Shown in pieces: positions 44,385-53,698 of a stretch of 64,000 bases of DNA. Origin of the DNA: Lactobacillus sp. CBA3605 (GTDB lineage Bacteria > Bacillota > Bacilli > Lactobacillales > Lactobacillaceae); NCBI RefSeq assembly GCF_002970915.1, contig NZ_CP027190.1, positions 1,178,001-1,242,000 of the forward strand. The letters are read 5' to 3'. The notes under the pieces were generated by a model. The model saw only the letters and a list, made by a program, of their open reading frames with translations. It had not been told where the DNA came from and did not search any database. Position 1 is the stretch's first letter. Every line of letters begins with the position of its first letter. The position numbers were made by a program, and so were the translations under genes.

Positions 44385-46334
44385 TTATTTTTTGAATGTA
44401 ACGGCCATGACCGTATCGCCGTGTTTGACTGTCGTTGAAATAATGGGCTGAACCGGATTTAAACACCCTGGTTGTGTAAAGAATGTAATCACCGCATCAT
44501 TATACCCACTTTGTCGAATCAAATCCCGATCAAAGGTTAATAATAAGTCACCCGCTTGAACTTGCTGACCATCTTGGTAATAGGTCGTAAAACCGGCACC
44601 ACGAAGATTGACCGTATCAATGCCCGCATGAATAATGGTTTCTAACCCCGACGCTGATACAATACCAAAAGTATGTTTCGTTGAGAACGTAAACTTAATC
44701 GTCCCGTCAAACGGTGCATAAATTCGACCGTCGCTCGGTTGAATAGCGAAACCAGTTCCTGGCAAGCCAGCTTGGTTAACGCCATTATCAACGTCAGCAA
44801 GTGCTAACATTTTACCGCTTACTGGGGCCAATACCGTGGTAGAAGTTGCTTCAATCGGCTTATCATCCGCACTAATCGTCATTTCACCCTGTGCTAATTT
44901 TGCCTGTAGTTCATCCACAATTTCAGCATGCGTCTTTTCTGTAATCTTCACTTTAAACATAAAGACAACTAGGGCTAAAATCGAACAAACTAATGGGGTA
45001 TAAAAAGCTAACAGTTCAAACATGTGAATATTATGCGCCGAAATATCGGCAGCCGTAGCACTGCCAGTCATTCCTGCAAGAATGGCAATTGATCCGACAA
45101 TTCCATTTGAAAATGCACCAGTAATTTTATCTAACATGGGGCGCACCGCCAAAACTACGGCCTCATTTCGATTACCATTTTTTAATTGCCCATATTCAAT
45201 TGAATCAGTAAGTGATAATACTACGACCAATTGTGCAAAAGTAAAGTTGAATAAAATCAGACCTACAATTAACAATGGTAGATTAGTCTTAGCTGTAATA
45301 AAAATCACATATGATAAAATCATCGCAACTTGTCCGACAGCAAATAAAATTTTTCGTGGAATAAATCGATTTAAAATTGGATACAATGGTGCCGTGCCAA
45401 ACCCAACTACTGTTGCTACTGCACCGGCAATCCAAAATTCACCAGGTTGACCGATTACAAATTTGAACAAATAGAAGAGTACCCCATTCGTAACCACATA
45501 GGCTAACGAATAAAGTAGATATGATAAGCTAATCCATAAGATTTGATCATTTTTAGCAATACCAACAAAAACGTCTTTAATTGAAGTTTTTTGCTTTGCT
45601 GCTTGTCGAATCACATTATTTTTTTCGGTGGTGCCAAAAGCCACTGCCAAAGATGACAACACTGCCACGATAGCAACAATGATTGCAAATGCCAACCAAC
45701 CTTGCGGGCCTTGCGTATGTTTTCCAGTCGCTACAAAGGTAAAATAAGTTGTAATCGGCACAACAACCATTGTTAATCCGTTCCAACCGATTGAACCGGT
45801 AAAACTTCCTAGCGCTGTAAAGATCCCCCGTGCATGACTATCTTCACTAATCGCTGGTACCATCCCCCAGTATGAGACATCTGCAAATGAATAAAACACG
45901 TCCAATAGAATGAATAGAATTACGAATATAATTGCAAATAATACCCAATTAACTTTAGCTAATCCAAAGATTCCAGTAAAAATAATCACAAGTAAAATCG
46001 AACTCACAACGCTCCCAATTACTTGCCAAGGTTTAAATTTTCCCCATCGAGTCTCAGTGTTATCTACGATATTCCCCAGAATTGGATCAACCACCACTTC
46101 AGCTAACCGAATCACAACAACTAATCCCGTAATTAGCCCAATCAGTCGATTAGCAATAGCGGTCGGAACTCCTGTAAACATGCCACTAGTGACATAGACA
46201 ATAAAATACGTACTTAAAGCCCCATAAAAGGCTGAATGACCAAGATTACCTAAAGCAAAGGCAATCCCCTCGTTAATTTGGCGCCAAGATAATGCTTTTT
46301 TAGGTGCTACTGGTTGTTTTACATGTTCTTCCAT
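44385..46334 (-). CDS. lacS: Lactose/galactoside permease with C-terminal EIIA domain
   Basis: A 649-residue GPH-family sugar symporter. Twelve helices occupy about residues 15-460 (RLAEVVVDPILGNIVDNTETRWGKFKPW is the family signature), and a PTS EIIA-Glc-like domain follows from about 490. The phosphorylatable His (about 569) is in ETIIHAGIDT. In LacS, HPr-P phosphorylates this His and tunes lactose uptake or lactose/galactose exchange. It is 25 nt downstream of the GH42 gene in one operon. GGGGTG lies 8 nt before the ATG. The region is A+T-richer by eye than its flanks. Confidence 0.92.
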   Translation of the reverse strand: MEEHVKQPVAPKKALSWRQINEGIAFALGNLGHSAFYGALSTYFIVYVTSGMFTGVPTAIANRLIGLITGLVVVIRLAEVVVDPILGNIVDNTETRWGKFKPWQVIGSVVSSILLVIIFTGIFGLAKVNWVLFAIIFVILFILLDVFYSFADVSYWGMVPAISEDSHARGIFTALGSFTGSIGWNGLTMVVVPITTYFTFVATGKHTQGPQGWLAFAIIVAIVAVLSSLAVAFGTTEKNNVIRQAAKQKTSIKDVFVGIAKNDQILWISLSYLLYSLAYVVTNGVLFYLFKFVIGQPGEFWIAGAVATVVGFGTAPLYPILNRFIPRKILFAVGQVAMILSYVIFITAKTNLPLLIVGLILFNFTFAQLVVVLSLTDSIEYGQLKNGNRNEAVVLAVRPMLDKITGAFSNGIVGSIAILAGMTGSATAADISAHNIHMFELLAFYTPLVCSILALVVFMFKVKITEKTHAEIVDELQAKLAQGEMTISADDKPIEATSTTVLAPVSGKMLALADVDNGVNQAGLPGTGFAIQPSDGRIYAPFDGTIKFTFSTKHTFGIVSASGLETIIHAGIDTVNLRGAGFTTYYQDGQQVQAGDLLLTFDRDLIRQSGYNDAVITFFTQPGCLNPVQPIISTTVKHGDTVMAVTFKK

Positions 46335-46359
46335 CTTAAATTCACCCCACTATGATTTT

Positions 46360-48414
46360 TTATTTCTTTTCAGAAAAAATCTGGACCCCATAAGCCGCTA
46401 ATGATTGTTTACCTTGAACATTTTGGTTGCCATGCAAGACATTCATCAGCTTGGTCGCAAACTGAATTTGCGTCGCTTGATGACTAAAATTAATGACAAA
46501 ATAATATCGCATTGTGGCATTTTCACGGATTTGAATCGAAACATTAGAGGTTTCTTTTTTTATTGGTAGCATTGATTTTAGCTGTAATTTCGTTGCCACT
46601 CGTTGGTAAAAATCATGGTGTAACGCCGATTCGCCACGACCAGCCAGATAATAAGCCGTCCCCTGACCAAGTACATGTTTCGTTAAAGCTGCTGAACCGG
46701 CATAGAAATCTTGACCATAAGTCCCTAAGACTTCTGCATCCGAAATGGTCAAAATATCACTATAATCCCGACTTTCATAGGTATTACCAAACGCCTTAAT
46801 TTGATTATGCTGTCCAGGATAATACGTATCTGTTTCGGTGACAGCTAGCCCATAAGTTGCTTGTAAATCAGGTAACCAGCTACCTTGATAGGCAAGAAAA
46901 TTGGAATCAACAAGTCCAGTAATATAGGTTCCAACTAAGGTACCACCTTGCGCTACATACGTTTTAAGCTTAGCTGCAAAACCCTTACTCATCATAAAAT
47001 GCATTGGATCAATGACTAGTTTATAGGCCGCCAAATCCACATCAGTTCCGACAACATCGACTGGAATATCATGCTCCCAAAAGTATTGATATTGATTTTG
47101 AATCGTGACCCAATATTGCTTAGTTGCATTTGCATAGTTACGTGCATCATCCAGCGCCCACATATTATCGTAGTCAAACACAATTGCTACTTCTGCAATA
47201 CGATGCGTCGTTGCATGAATCGCTTGCATAGCCTCTAAATCAGCGCCAACGGTCGTAACATCTTTAAAAACACGGGTCTGATCACTAAGATTATTCGTAA
47301 TAACAGCACCATGAAACATCTCAGAAGCGCCTCGGGACTGATGCAATTGGAAATACATAATAGAATCAGCACCATGAGCAATTTCTTGTAAGCTTGCCAT
47401 TTCATGCATACCAGGTCGCTTAGCGCGATTATACGGGTGCCAATTAACCTGCGATGGGGTGTTCTCCATAATTAAGTAATTATCTTGTTTTAAGCTCCGC
47501 ATCATATCATTCATTAAAGCTGTTTTCATCGCTAGCTTAGCGGTAGACTCATAACCATTAGCCCAGTTAGGATAGGAATCCCAACTCACAATATCAACGT
47601 GAGTTGCAAACTTTTGATAGTCTAAATCATAAAAGACATGAGATTCTGGTGGATTTCCGCCCATAAAGTTAGTCGTTACCGGAATGTTAGGTGTTAATTC
47701 TCGGAACGGTTTAATTTCAGTCTCAAAAAAGTCAATCGTCCGATCAGTTACAAAACGTTTCCAATCCAAATTAAGACCCATCACATTTTGATCACCATGT
47801 GGATTAGGCGCTTGAATTTGTTGCCAATCAGTATAGGCATGCGCCCAAAAGCCATTCCAATAGGCGTGATTTAGTTGCGTTAATGTTTGATATTTAGCCT
47901 TCAACCAATCACGAAAAGCTGCTTGACATAAGTCACAATAGCACTGACCACCATACTCATTAGAAACATGCCATAAAATTAAATTATCACGTTGACCATA
48001 TCGTTCAGCTAACTTGCGATTAATCAATTGCACTTTTTTGCGATAAATTGGAGACGTATAGCAATGATTATGCCGTTCACCAAACTCATTTCGGTGTCCA
48101 TTCTCATCCACACGTAAAACCTCTGAATATTTAGCTGCCAACCAACGTGGTCGAGCACCACTAGGTGTTGATAAGATCACTTGCATATTTTGAGCAGCAG
48201 CACGATCAAAAATATCGTCTAACCAACCAAAATTATAATGACCCTCACTTGGTTCTAATTTTGCCCATGAAAAAATCCCAACCGTAATGGTGTTTAATTT
48301 AGCACTTTTGAATAATTCAAAATCATTATCAATTACAGCTGGTTGATCCAACCATTGATCGGGGTTGTAATCCCCACCGTGAAGAAATTGAGTTGTACTT
48401 AGTGGATTTGTCAT
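46360..48414 (-). CDS. Beta-galactosidase, GH42 family
   Basis: A 684-residue glycoside hydrolase that splits lactose or galacto-oligosaccharides in the cytoplasm. The acid/base Glu153 is in HVSNEYGG and the nucleophile Glu317 in LIMENTPSQVNW. C118, C158, C160 and C163 form the zinc cluster seen in GH42 enzymes. The trimerisation domain and C-terminal small domain are complete. It is the first gene of the operon with lacS, divergent from a LacI-type regulator. The ribosome site is weak (GCGAG). Confidence 0.93.
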   Translation of the reverse strand: MTNPLSTTQFLHGGDYNPDQWLDQPAVIDNDFELFKSAKLNTITVGIFSWAKLEPSEGHYNFGWLDDIFDRAAAQNMQVILSTPSGARPRWLAAKYSEVLRVDENGHRNEFGERHNHCYTSPIYRKKVQLINRKLAERYGQRDNLILWHVSNEYGGQCYCDLCQAAFRDWLKAKYQTLTQLNHAYWNGFWAHAYTDWQQIQAPNPHGDQNVMGLNLDWKRFVTDRTIDFFETEIKPFRELTPNIPVTTNFMGGNPPESHVFYDLDYQKFATHVDIVSWDSYPNWANGYESTAKLAMKTALMNDMMRSLKQDNYLIMENTPSQVNWHPYNRAKRPGMHEMASLQEIAHGADSIMYFQLHQSRGASEMFHGAVITNNLSDQTRVFKDVTTVGADLEAMQAIHATTHRIAEVAIVFDYDNMWALDDARNYANATKQYWVTIQNQYQYFWEHDIPVDVVGTDVDLAAYKLVIDPMHFMMSKGFAAKLKTYVAQGGTLVGTYITGLVDSNFLAYQGSWLPDLQATYGLAVTETDTYYPGQHNQIKAFGNTYESRDYSDILTISDAEVLGTYGQDFYAGSAALTKHVLGQGTAYYLAGRGESALHHDFYQRVATKLQLKSMLPIKKETSNVSIQIRENATMRYYFVINFSHQATQIQFATKLMNVLHGNQNVQGKQSLAAYGVQIFSEKK

Positions 48415-48481
48415 ACTTATATTTACTCGCTTTCATTTGTGTCTAATTATTACTAATCGCTGGTCTCATCATATGATATTA

Positions 48482-48530
48482 AGTATAGATATGTAAGCGG
48501 TTTAATAAATTAATTACTAAAGATTAGTAA
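48482..48530 (-). promoter_or_regulatory. Lactose operon promoter with cre-like site and operator
   Basis: On the minus strand TTTATT (48509-48504), a 16-nt spacer and TATACT (48487-48482). A cre-like ATGTAAGCGG begins at 48491 between the boxes. Upstream is the perfect repeat TTACTAA-AGA-TTAGTAA (48514-48530), a likely LacI-family operator. Confidence 0.6.
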
Positions 48531-48564
48531 CGCTTGTTTAGGCTCGTTTACTACCGATCTTAGC

Positions 48565-48592
48565 TTTACATTCGCAAATGTAAGCGTATTAT
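48565..48592 (+). promoter_or_regulatory. Promoter of the LacI-family gene with palindrome and cre-like site
   Basis: TTTACA (48565-48570), 16 nt, TATTAT (48587-48592). The perfect palindrome TTACATT-CGCA-AATGTAA (48566-48583) and a cre-like site (48578-48592, one mismatch) overlap it. A GTTTACTA/TAGTAAAC pair flanks the region. Confidence 0.55.
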
Positions 48593-48653
48593 TAGTTTCT
48601 GATAGTAACAATCGTTATTTTTTTAGTAAACATGGTTATTAGGAGGCAGTCCA

Positions 48654-49670
48654 TTGACTACTATTAGAGAAATTGCTGCGCAAGCAGGTTACTCGCCAGC
48701 AACTGTTTCACGTTTATTAAACAATGATCCGACATTTTCAATTTCGGATACTGCTCGTAAGCGAATTCTAAAAACAGTTCAAAGTTTGAATTATCAACGT
48801 CCAAATACGACCCACGGCTTAGCTTATAAAATTGCCGTAATTTTTTCTGTTCAACCTCAAAAAGAACTGGCAGATGTTTACTATAGTAATTTACGTAAAA
48901 GCATCATTGATCATGGTGACAAAGCTAACTTGGTGTTAACCTTTTATCACAATATCGAAGCAGTTCCTACCCCGATTGATGGCCTGATTGCGGTTGGTCA
49001 ATTCCGACCAAATCAACTACAACAATTACAATCCTTATCACCACATCGAATCTTCGTGGATGCTAACCCTGACCCTCACCACTTTAGTTCCGTACAACCC
49101 AATCTAATGGCTATGACTGAACGAGCTATTAATTTATTTCGTCAACAACATCGAACTCCCATCGGCTTTATCGGTGGCGGTTACTGGAATACACAACAAT
49201 CTGATACGGGCCATCTAGATGATCGACGTAAATTTTTTGAAAGCTATATGCGTGAATTGAACCTATATGATGATCGTTTTGTCTTCATTGGTAAAGACTT
49301 CTCAGTCGAAAGCGGTTATGCCCTAGGCCAAAAGATAGTCGCTTCTCAATCAGATCAGTCCCTTCCCAAGGGCTTTTTAATTGCTTCGGATTCTTTATCT
49401 GTTGGGGTCCTACAAGCCTTCAATGAAAATAAGATTACCGTGCCAACAGACACAACTATTATCAGCATTAATGACATTGACATTGCACGTTACGTTTCAC
49501 CACCATTAACAACTTTCCGAATTGATACCAACGAACTAGGACGTGTTGCTATTGACACTTTAAAAGCCGCCTTAATTTTTAAGACAACCGATAACCGTAC
49601 CATTCTGTTAGATGCCAATTTAATTTATCGCAAAAGTTTTCCCAAACTTGGAACTCAAGCCACAAATTAG
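48654..49670 (+). CDS. LacI/GalR-family transcriptional regulator
   Basis: A 338-residue repressor. The helix-turn-helix TTIREIAAQAGYSPATVSRLLN is at the N-terminus, the hinge follows near residue 50, and the rest is a periplasmic-binding-like effector domain (FIGGGYWN, ASDSLSVGVLQAF, IISINDIDIARY, LTTFRID). It probably senses galactose, lactose or a derivative and controls the divergent GH42-lacS operon and itself. The start is TTG at 48654 with AGGAGG upstream. Confidence 0.9.
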   Translation: MTTIREIAAQAGYSPATVSRLLNNDPTFSISDTARKRILKTVQSLNYQRPNTTHGLAYKIAVIFSVQPQKELADVYYSNLRKSIIDHGDKANLVLTFYHNIEAVPTPIDGLIAVGQFRPNQLQQLQSLSPHRIFVDANPDPHHFSSVQPNLMAMTERAINLFRQQHRTPIGFIGGGYWNTQQSDTGHLDDRRKFFESYMRELNLYDDRFVFIGKDFSVESGYALGQKIVASQSDQSLPKGFLIASDSLSVGVLQAFNENKITVPTDTTIISINDIDIARYVSPPLTTFRIDTNELGRVAIDTLKAALIFKTTDNRTILLDANLIYRKSFPKLGTQATN

Positions 49671-49725
49671 ACCATTACATCTACAGAACTTTGGTATCAC
49701 ATTTATACATTTAAGGCATTAAAGC

Positions 49726-49737
49726 CTGATTAATCAG
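49726..49737. promoter_or_regulatory. Short perfect palindrome between lacI-type and ADH genes
   Basis: CTGATTAATCAG, 12 bp, within GCCTGATTAATCAGC. It could be a weak terminator stem or a protein site; there is no T tract. Confidence 0.3.
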
Positions 49738-49781
49738 CATTCATACCCAGCATTTAATTCTTCAAATCGGCTTGATTGAAT

Positions 49782-49821
49782 TTGTGAGTTGTGTAACAAT
49801 AGCAATTGTAAGCGTTTTACA
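49782..49821 (+). promoter_or_regulatory. Rex-like box and cre-like site upstream of alcohol dehydrogenase
   Basis: TTGTGA-N6-TAACAA (49782-49799) differs in one base from the Rex box TTGTGA-N6-TCACAA. TTGTAAGCGTTTTACA (49806-49821) is a near-palindromic cre-like sequence one base longer than usual. Both lie within 70 nt of the start codon. Confidence 0.45.
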
Positions 49822-49848
49822 TACTAATGAAGTGAGGTACTAATTATT

Positions 49849-50970
49849 ATGAAAATTAAAGCAGCAGTTGTTGATCAATTTAATGATCCATTCGTCATTA
49901 AAGACGATATTGAATTGGCTGAAATGGGACCAACTGATTTACAAGTTAAACTAGTTGCGAGTGGAATTTGCCACTCGGATGAAGCGATTCGTAAAGGGGA
50001 CGCTTCCCTAGGTTATCCGGTTATTCTCGGTCATGAAGGTTCTGGGATTATTGAAAAAGTTGGTCCTCAAGTGAAAGATTTTAGCGTAGGCGATCATATT
50101 GTCATGTCTTTTTACGCCGATGGCACTTGTGACAATTGTTTAAAAGGGATGCCAACTAAATGCCGCCACTATGCCGACTATAATTTGAGCGGCACACGGC
50201 CAGATGGATCCGATCATTTCCAAGAAAACGGCACCCATGTCAGTGATATGTTTGACCAATCCTCATTCACAACTCATACGGTTATTGACCAGCGCAATGC
50301 CGTTAAAGTCGACAAAACCTTAGATTTACGGCGCTTAGGACCTTTAGGCTGTGGCTATGTCACTGGCAGTGGCACCGTTTTGAACAGTCTACAACCACGT
50401 CCCGGCCAAACGATCGCCGTCTTTGGGACTGGTGCGGTTGGTTTAGCAGCAATGATGGCTGGTAAAATTTCTGGTTGTACCGAAGTTATTGCGGTCGACA
50501 TCGTGGATTCTCGCTTAGCCTTAGCGAAAGAACTAGGTGCAACTCACACGATTAACAGTAAAACGGAAGATCCAGTGGCAGCCATCAAAAAGTTAACCAA
50601 TGGCTACGGTGTTGATTTCACTGTTGATACGACTGGGGTAGAACCCGTAATGGTCGCTGCTATTCATGCCTTGGCTCAAGGTGGGACTGCCGCTTTAATT
50701 GCTGTTACGTCTAAGAATATTACTATCAGTTCATGGAATGACCTCTGTGTTGATGATAAAAAAGTTATCGGGGTTAACATGGGGGATGCCATTCCTCAAG
50801 TCGACGTGCCACGCCTCATTGACTTCTATCAACATGGTATGTTCCCATTTGAAAAGACCGAAAAGTTCTACAAGTTTGCGGATATTAATCAAGCCAATGC
50901 AGACTCAGTGAGTGGTAAAACCATCAAGCCCGTCCTAATTATTGACGAAGACTATCAACCTGAAGCTTAA
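49849..50970 (+). CDS. Zinc-dependent alcohol dehydrogenase (aryl/benzyl-alcohol type)
   Basis: A 373-residue medium-chain dehydrogenase. Catalytic zinc ligands are in SGICHSD, the GHEGSG His, and PLGCGYVTG. The NAD loop is VFGTGAVGLAA. The structural zinc loop is DGTCDNCLKGMPTKC: the first of the usual four Cys is Asp. It resembles the aryl-alcohol branch that oxidises or reduces benzyl-type and other alcohols. The ribosome site is GAGG at 12 nt, rather far. Rex-like and cre-like sites upstream suit redox and carbon control. A perfect terminator follows. Confidence 0.87.
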   Translation: MKIKAAVVDQFNDPFVIKDDIELAEMGPTDLQVKLVASGICHSDEAIRKGDASLGYPVILGHEGSGIIEKVGPQVKDFSVGDHIVMSFYADGTCDNCLKGMPTKCRHYADYNLSGTRPDGSDHFQENGTHVSDMFDQSSFTTHTVIDQRNAVKVDKTLDLRRLGPLGCGYVTGSGTVLNSLQPRPGQTIAVFGTGAVGLAAMMAGKISGCTEVIAVDIVDSRLALAKELGATHTINSKTEDPVAAIKKLTNGYGVDFTVDTTGVEPVMVAAIHALAQGGTAALIAVTSKNITISSWNDLCVDDKKVIGVNMGDAIPQVDVPRLIDFYQHGMFPFEKTEKFYKFADINQANADSVSGKTIKPVLIIDEDYQPEA

Positions 50971-50981
50971 TTTAGCTCAAA

Positions 50982-51025
50982 CACAAAAAGCGGTCACAAT
51001 TTTAAAATTGCGACCGCTTTTTGTG
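50982..51025. terminator. Bidirectional terminator
   Basis: A 14-bp arm CACAAAAAGCGGTC (50982-50995) pairs with 51012-51025. It lies between the convergent alcohol dehydrogenase and EamA genes. Confidence 0.9.
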
Positions 51026-51039
51026 TTACTGCGATAACG

Positions 51040-51957
51040 TTAATCTAACGTTGATTTACTACGATAATGCTGCAAAATATAAATAGCAAAAACGACTAAG
51101 ATTGAGCCAATAATTTCAACGATGCTAACTTTTAGATTCAAGAAAATAATACTCAATATGAATGTCACCACCGGTTGCACAGCATCAACAATACTAACAA
51201 CCGCAGAAGGCGCGTATTGTAAGCTATGCAATAATGCTGAAAACGCAAAGATCGTCCCAATTAAGACAACGGCGCCAATTGAAACCACTAATCTTGGCGT
51301 AATAGTTGGGGCACCACGCCAAAGTGGATGATAGAGATTGAATAGAATCCCGGCAATTAAAGTCCCCCAACCCAAAACGATAATTGGGGAGTTTTCAGCA
51401 ACAATTCGCCGGGGCAAGACCACGTACAAGGCCGCCGTAACCCCCGACAAAATTCCCCAAATGAGCGCATTCATCGGAATCGCTAATTCATGAATATTCC
51501 CCCGCGTAATCGCCAAAAAGACACCTAACAGCGAAACCCCAAAAGCAATCATATCGGTACGCAAAGGCCATTCACGCTTGAACACTAACGTTCCCAGCAC
51601 AATAAATAGCGGACTTAGATACTGTAGAATTGTCGCTGACGCTGCACTTCCTTCTTCAATACTAACGTAAAAGGTATACATATTCGCCATCAGCCCAACT
51701 GTGGCATACGCCAACAGTTGCCCAGCTGAACGCCAACTCTTAAAAATCTTAAAAATACCCATGCCACGTTGCATAAACCCAATTGCCAGTAGAATAATCC
51801 CGGCAGATAGTGTCCGTACTGATAAGAACCAGTCTGCTGGAATCGCTTGGTTTTGCGAAATGAACTGCATGACCGTGCCAGAAATCCCCCAAAGGGTTGA
51901 GGCCAACATGGCCCACATAATACCTTTCATATAACGGTTAGTTGTGGTTGTTTTCAA
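51040..51957 (-). CDS. EamA/DMT-family transporter
   Basis: A 305-residue ten-helix drug/metabolite transporter with two EamA repeats (ASTLWGISGTVMQF and WGILSGVTAALYVVLPRRI). Members export amino acids or other metabolites; the substrate is unknown. The start is TTG at 51957 with GGGG about 11 nt upstream; an internal ATG nine residues in lacks a ribosome site. It is single and convergent with the alcohol dehydrogenase. Confidence 0.85.
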   Translation of the reverse strand: MKTTTTNRYMKGIMWAMLASTLWGISGTVMQFISQNQAIPADWFLSVRTLSAGIILLAIGFMQRGMGIFKIFKSWRSAGQLLAYATVGLMANMYTFYVSIEEGSAASATILQYLSPLFIVLGTLVFKREWPLRTDMIAFGVSLLGVFLAITRGNIHELAIPMNALIWGILSGVTAALYVVLPRRIVAENSPIIVLGWGTLIAGILFNLYHPLWRGAPTITPRLVVSIGAVVLIGTIFAFSALLHSLQYAPSAVVSIVDAVQPVVTFILSIIFLNLKVSIVEIIGSILVVFAIYILQHYRSKSTLD

Positions 51958-52086
51958 TTTTTAATTACCCCAGTTTTTAGATTAATGGCAATATTATACC
52001 GGGGCATGATTAAAACTCACTGAAAATTGACCGCATATTTCCAATAAAAAAATAACAGATTTCAACCTTTTTTACGACACCCACGC

Positions 52087-52785
52087 TTAAAATAACGTCC
52101 CAATATAATAATGAATAAACATTGTAATAATACCCACAATCACATTACGTGTAACGGCCGTTTTAACGTTCCCTTTACCAAGTACCGCTGATAAATAACC
52201 GGTTAACGCCACTGACAAAGATACGGCCAGAATTGTTCCAGGCCATTTTAAAGCTGTCGGTAAAAAAGTCATGGCTACCAATGGGAAGACGCCACCTGCT
52301 GAAGCTGAAAATAATGACGAAAAGGCCGCATCCCAAGGATTCATATAATGGCCTAATTGAATGTCATACTTGATACTCGCCATGGTCTTCAAGGGCTGCT
52401 TTGCTAACAAATCTTCCGCAATCGCCTGTGATGTCTGTTCCGTCACCCCTAAAGCCCGATAATGGCGTTTAACTGCGGCTAGTTCATCATCAAAGTTGGT
52501 CTCTAACAACTGCCGTTCCCGTTCAACGACTGACTTTTCCGTATCTTTTTGAGTACTGACCGACGCATACTCGCCAGAAGCCATCGAAAAAGCACAAGCC
52601 AATAGATCCGATAGTCCCGCAATAAAAATTGTAAACTGATTACTAGTCGCTGCGGCGACACTAAAAAGCACCCCGACAACGGTTAAAATCCCATCATTTG
52701 ACCCTAATACACCAGCTCGCAACGTATTCAACTTTTCGTCCATGGTCTGTTGCGTTTTTTTTGATTTTGTCTTTGTTCTCAACAT
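52087..52785 (-). CDS. VIT1/CCC1-family Fe2+/Mn2+ transporter, second copy
   Basis: A 232-residue member of the VIT family with an N-terminal GVLGSNDGILTVVG, helices near both ends and a cytoplasmic charged domain (about residues 75-145: EKSVVERERQLLETNFDDE) that carries metal in the plant homologue. It may move Fe or Mn out of the cytoplasm. It is 25 nt downstream of its paralogue and certainly co-transcribed. GAGGGGG lies 10 nt before the ATG. Confidence 0.87.
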   Translation of the reverse strand: MLRTKTKSKKTQQTMDEKLNTLRAGVLGSNDGILTVVGVLFSVAAATSNQFTIFIAGLSDLLACAFSMASGEYASVSTQKDTEKSVVERERQLLETNFDDELAAVKRHYRALGVTEQTSQAIAEDLLAKQPLKTMASIKYDIQLGHYMNPWDAAFSSLFSASAGGVFPLVAMTFLPTALKWPGTILAVSLSVALTGYLSAVLGKGNVKTAVTRNVIVGIITMFIHYYIGTLF

Positions 52786-52810
52786 CTTGTTGTTTCCCCC
52801 TCAACTAAAA

Positions 52811-53488
52811 CTACGCAAATAAATGACCAATAAAATACGTTACAATCATCGTTAATAATCCCGAGACGACATTCCGTAAAACCCCATGCTTACGATCAGA
52901 ATTACCCAAGACCGCAGCAATGTAACCGGTAATGGCTAATGCCACAGCGACCGCTACCACCGTCGCTAAAATCTTAATCCGTGCTGGGAAAAAGGTTATT
53001 GAGACTAACGGTAAGATTGATCCCGTTGGAAATGCAATCATGGATGCAATTCCGGCCGCATAGGGACTGATAAACTCGCTTGGATTAAAACCGTAACGTT
53101 CCCGTACTGTCGTAATCAAGGCATCTTCTTGCATCATTTCTTTAGTTGCCTGGGCCGCTAATGGCGCACTAATCCCTTGATCAACATACTTTTTAGTTAC
53201 CATCGCAACTTCATCGTCGTAATGCTGCGATAACGCTGTTTTTTGACGTTGAATCGCCATTTTTTGCGCATCTTTTTGGGTATTAACTGAAACATATTCA
53301 CCCATCGCCATCGAAATTGTTCCGGCCAACATGCCAGCTAACCCAGAAATTAAGATTGAAAAACTATTCGTTGTGGCACCAGCAACCCCGACAACAATCC
53401 CCGCAACTGATAAGATACCATCATTAGCGCCCATGACACTAGCGCGCAAAATATTAACCCGTTGTGCTAAGGTCATTTTTTGTTTCAT
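52811..53488 (-). CDS. VIT1/CCC1-family Fe2+/Mn2+ transporter, first copy
   Basis: A 225-residue VIT-family protein very similar in plan to the following gene (SVMGANDGILSVAGIVVG, MAMGEYVSVNTQKDAQKMA). The two genes arose by tandem duplication and may form a heterodimeric pump. GGGGG lies 9 nt before the ATG at 53488. No Fur-type box was evident upstream by eye. Confidence 0.87.
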   Translation of the reverse strand: MKQKMTLAQRVNILRASVMGANDGILSVAGIVVGVAGATTNSFSILISGLAGMLAGTISMAMGEYVSVNTQKDAQKMAIQRQKTALSQHYDDEVAMVTKKYVDQGISAPLAAQATKEMMQEDALITTVRERYGFNPSEFISPYAAGIASMIAFPTGSILPLVSITFFPARIKILATVVAVAVALAITGYIAAVLGNSDRKHGVLRNVVSGLLTMIVTYFIGHLFA

Positions 53489-53650
53489 TATTTCTAACCC
53501 CCGTTGCTACTTTATAATCACTATTACTTAATAGATGTTATTCCTTTGTCTTTTAAAATGCAAGCTCTGCTAAGCATTTTAAGTTATGCTCACCTAAACA
53601 TAATTATAGTGTACCATCAAATTGAATTTTCTGTTAATCGAATCAGTGAC

Positions 53651-53681
53651 CAAAAAGGCGCTGAGAACTTGCTCAGCGCCT
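53651..53681 (-). terminator. Terminator after the choloylglycine hydrolase gene
   Basis: AGGCGCTGAG (53656-53665) pairs perfectly with CTCAGCGCCT (53672-53681). On the minus strand five U follow. Confidence 0.85.
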
Positions 53682-53698
53682 ACTTGTATCTGTAAATT

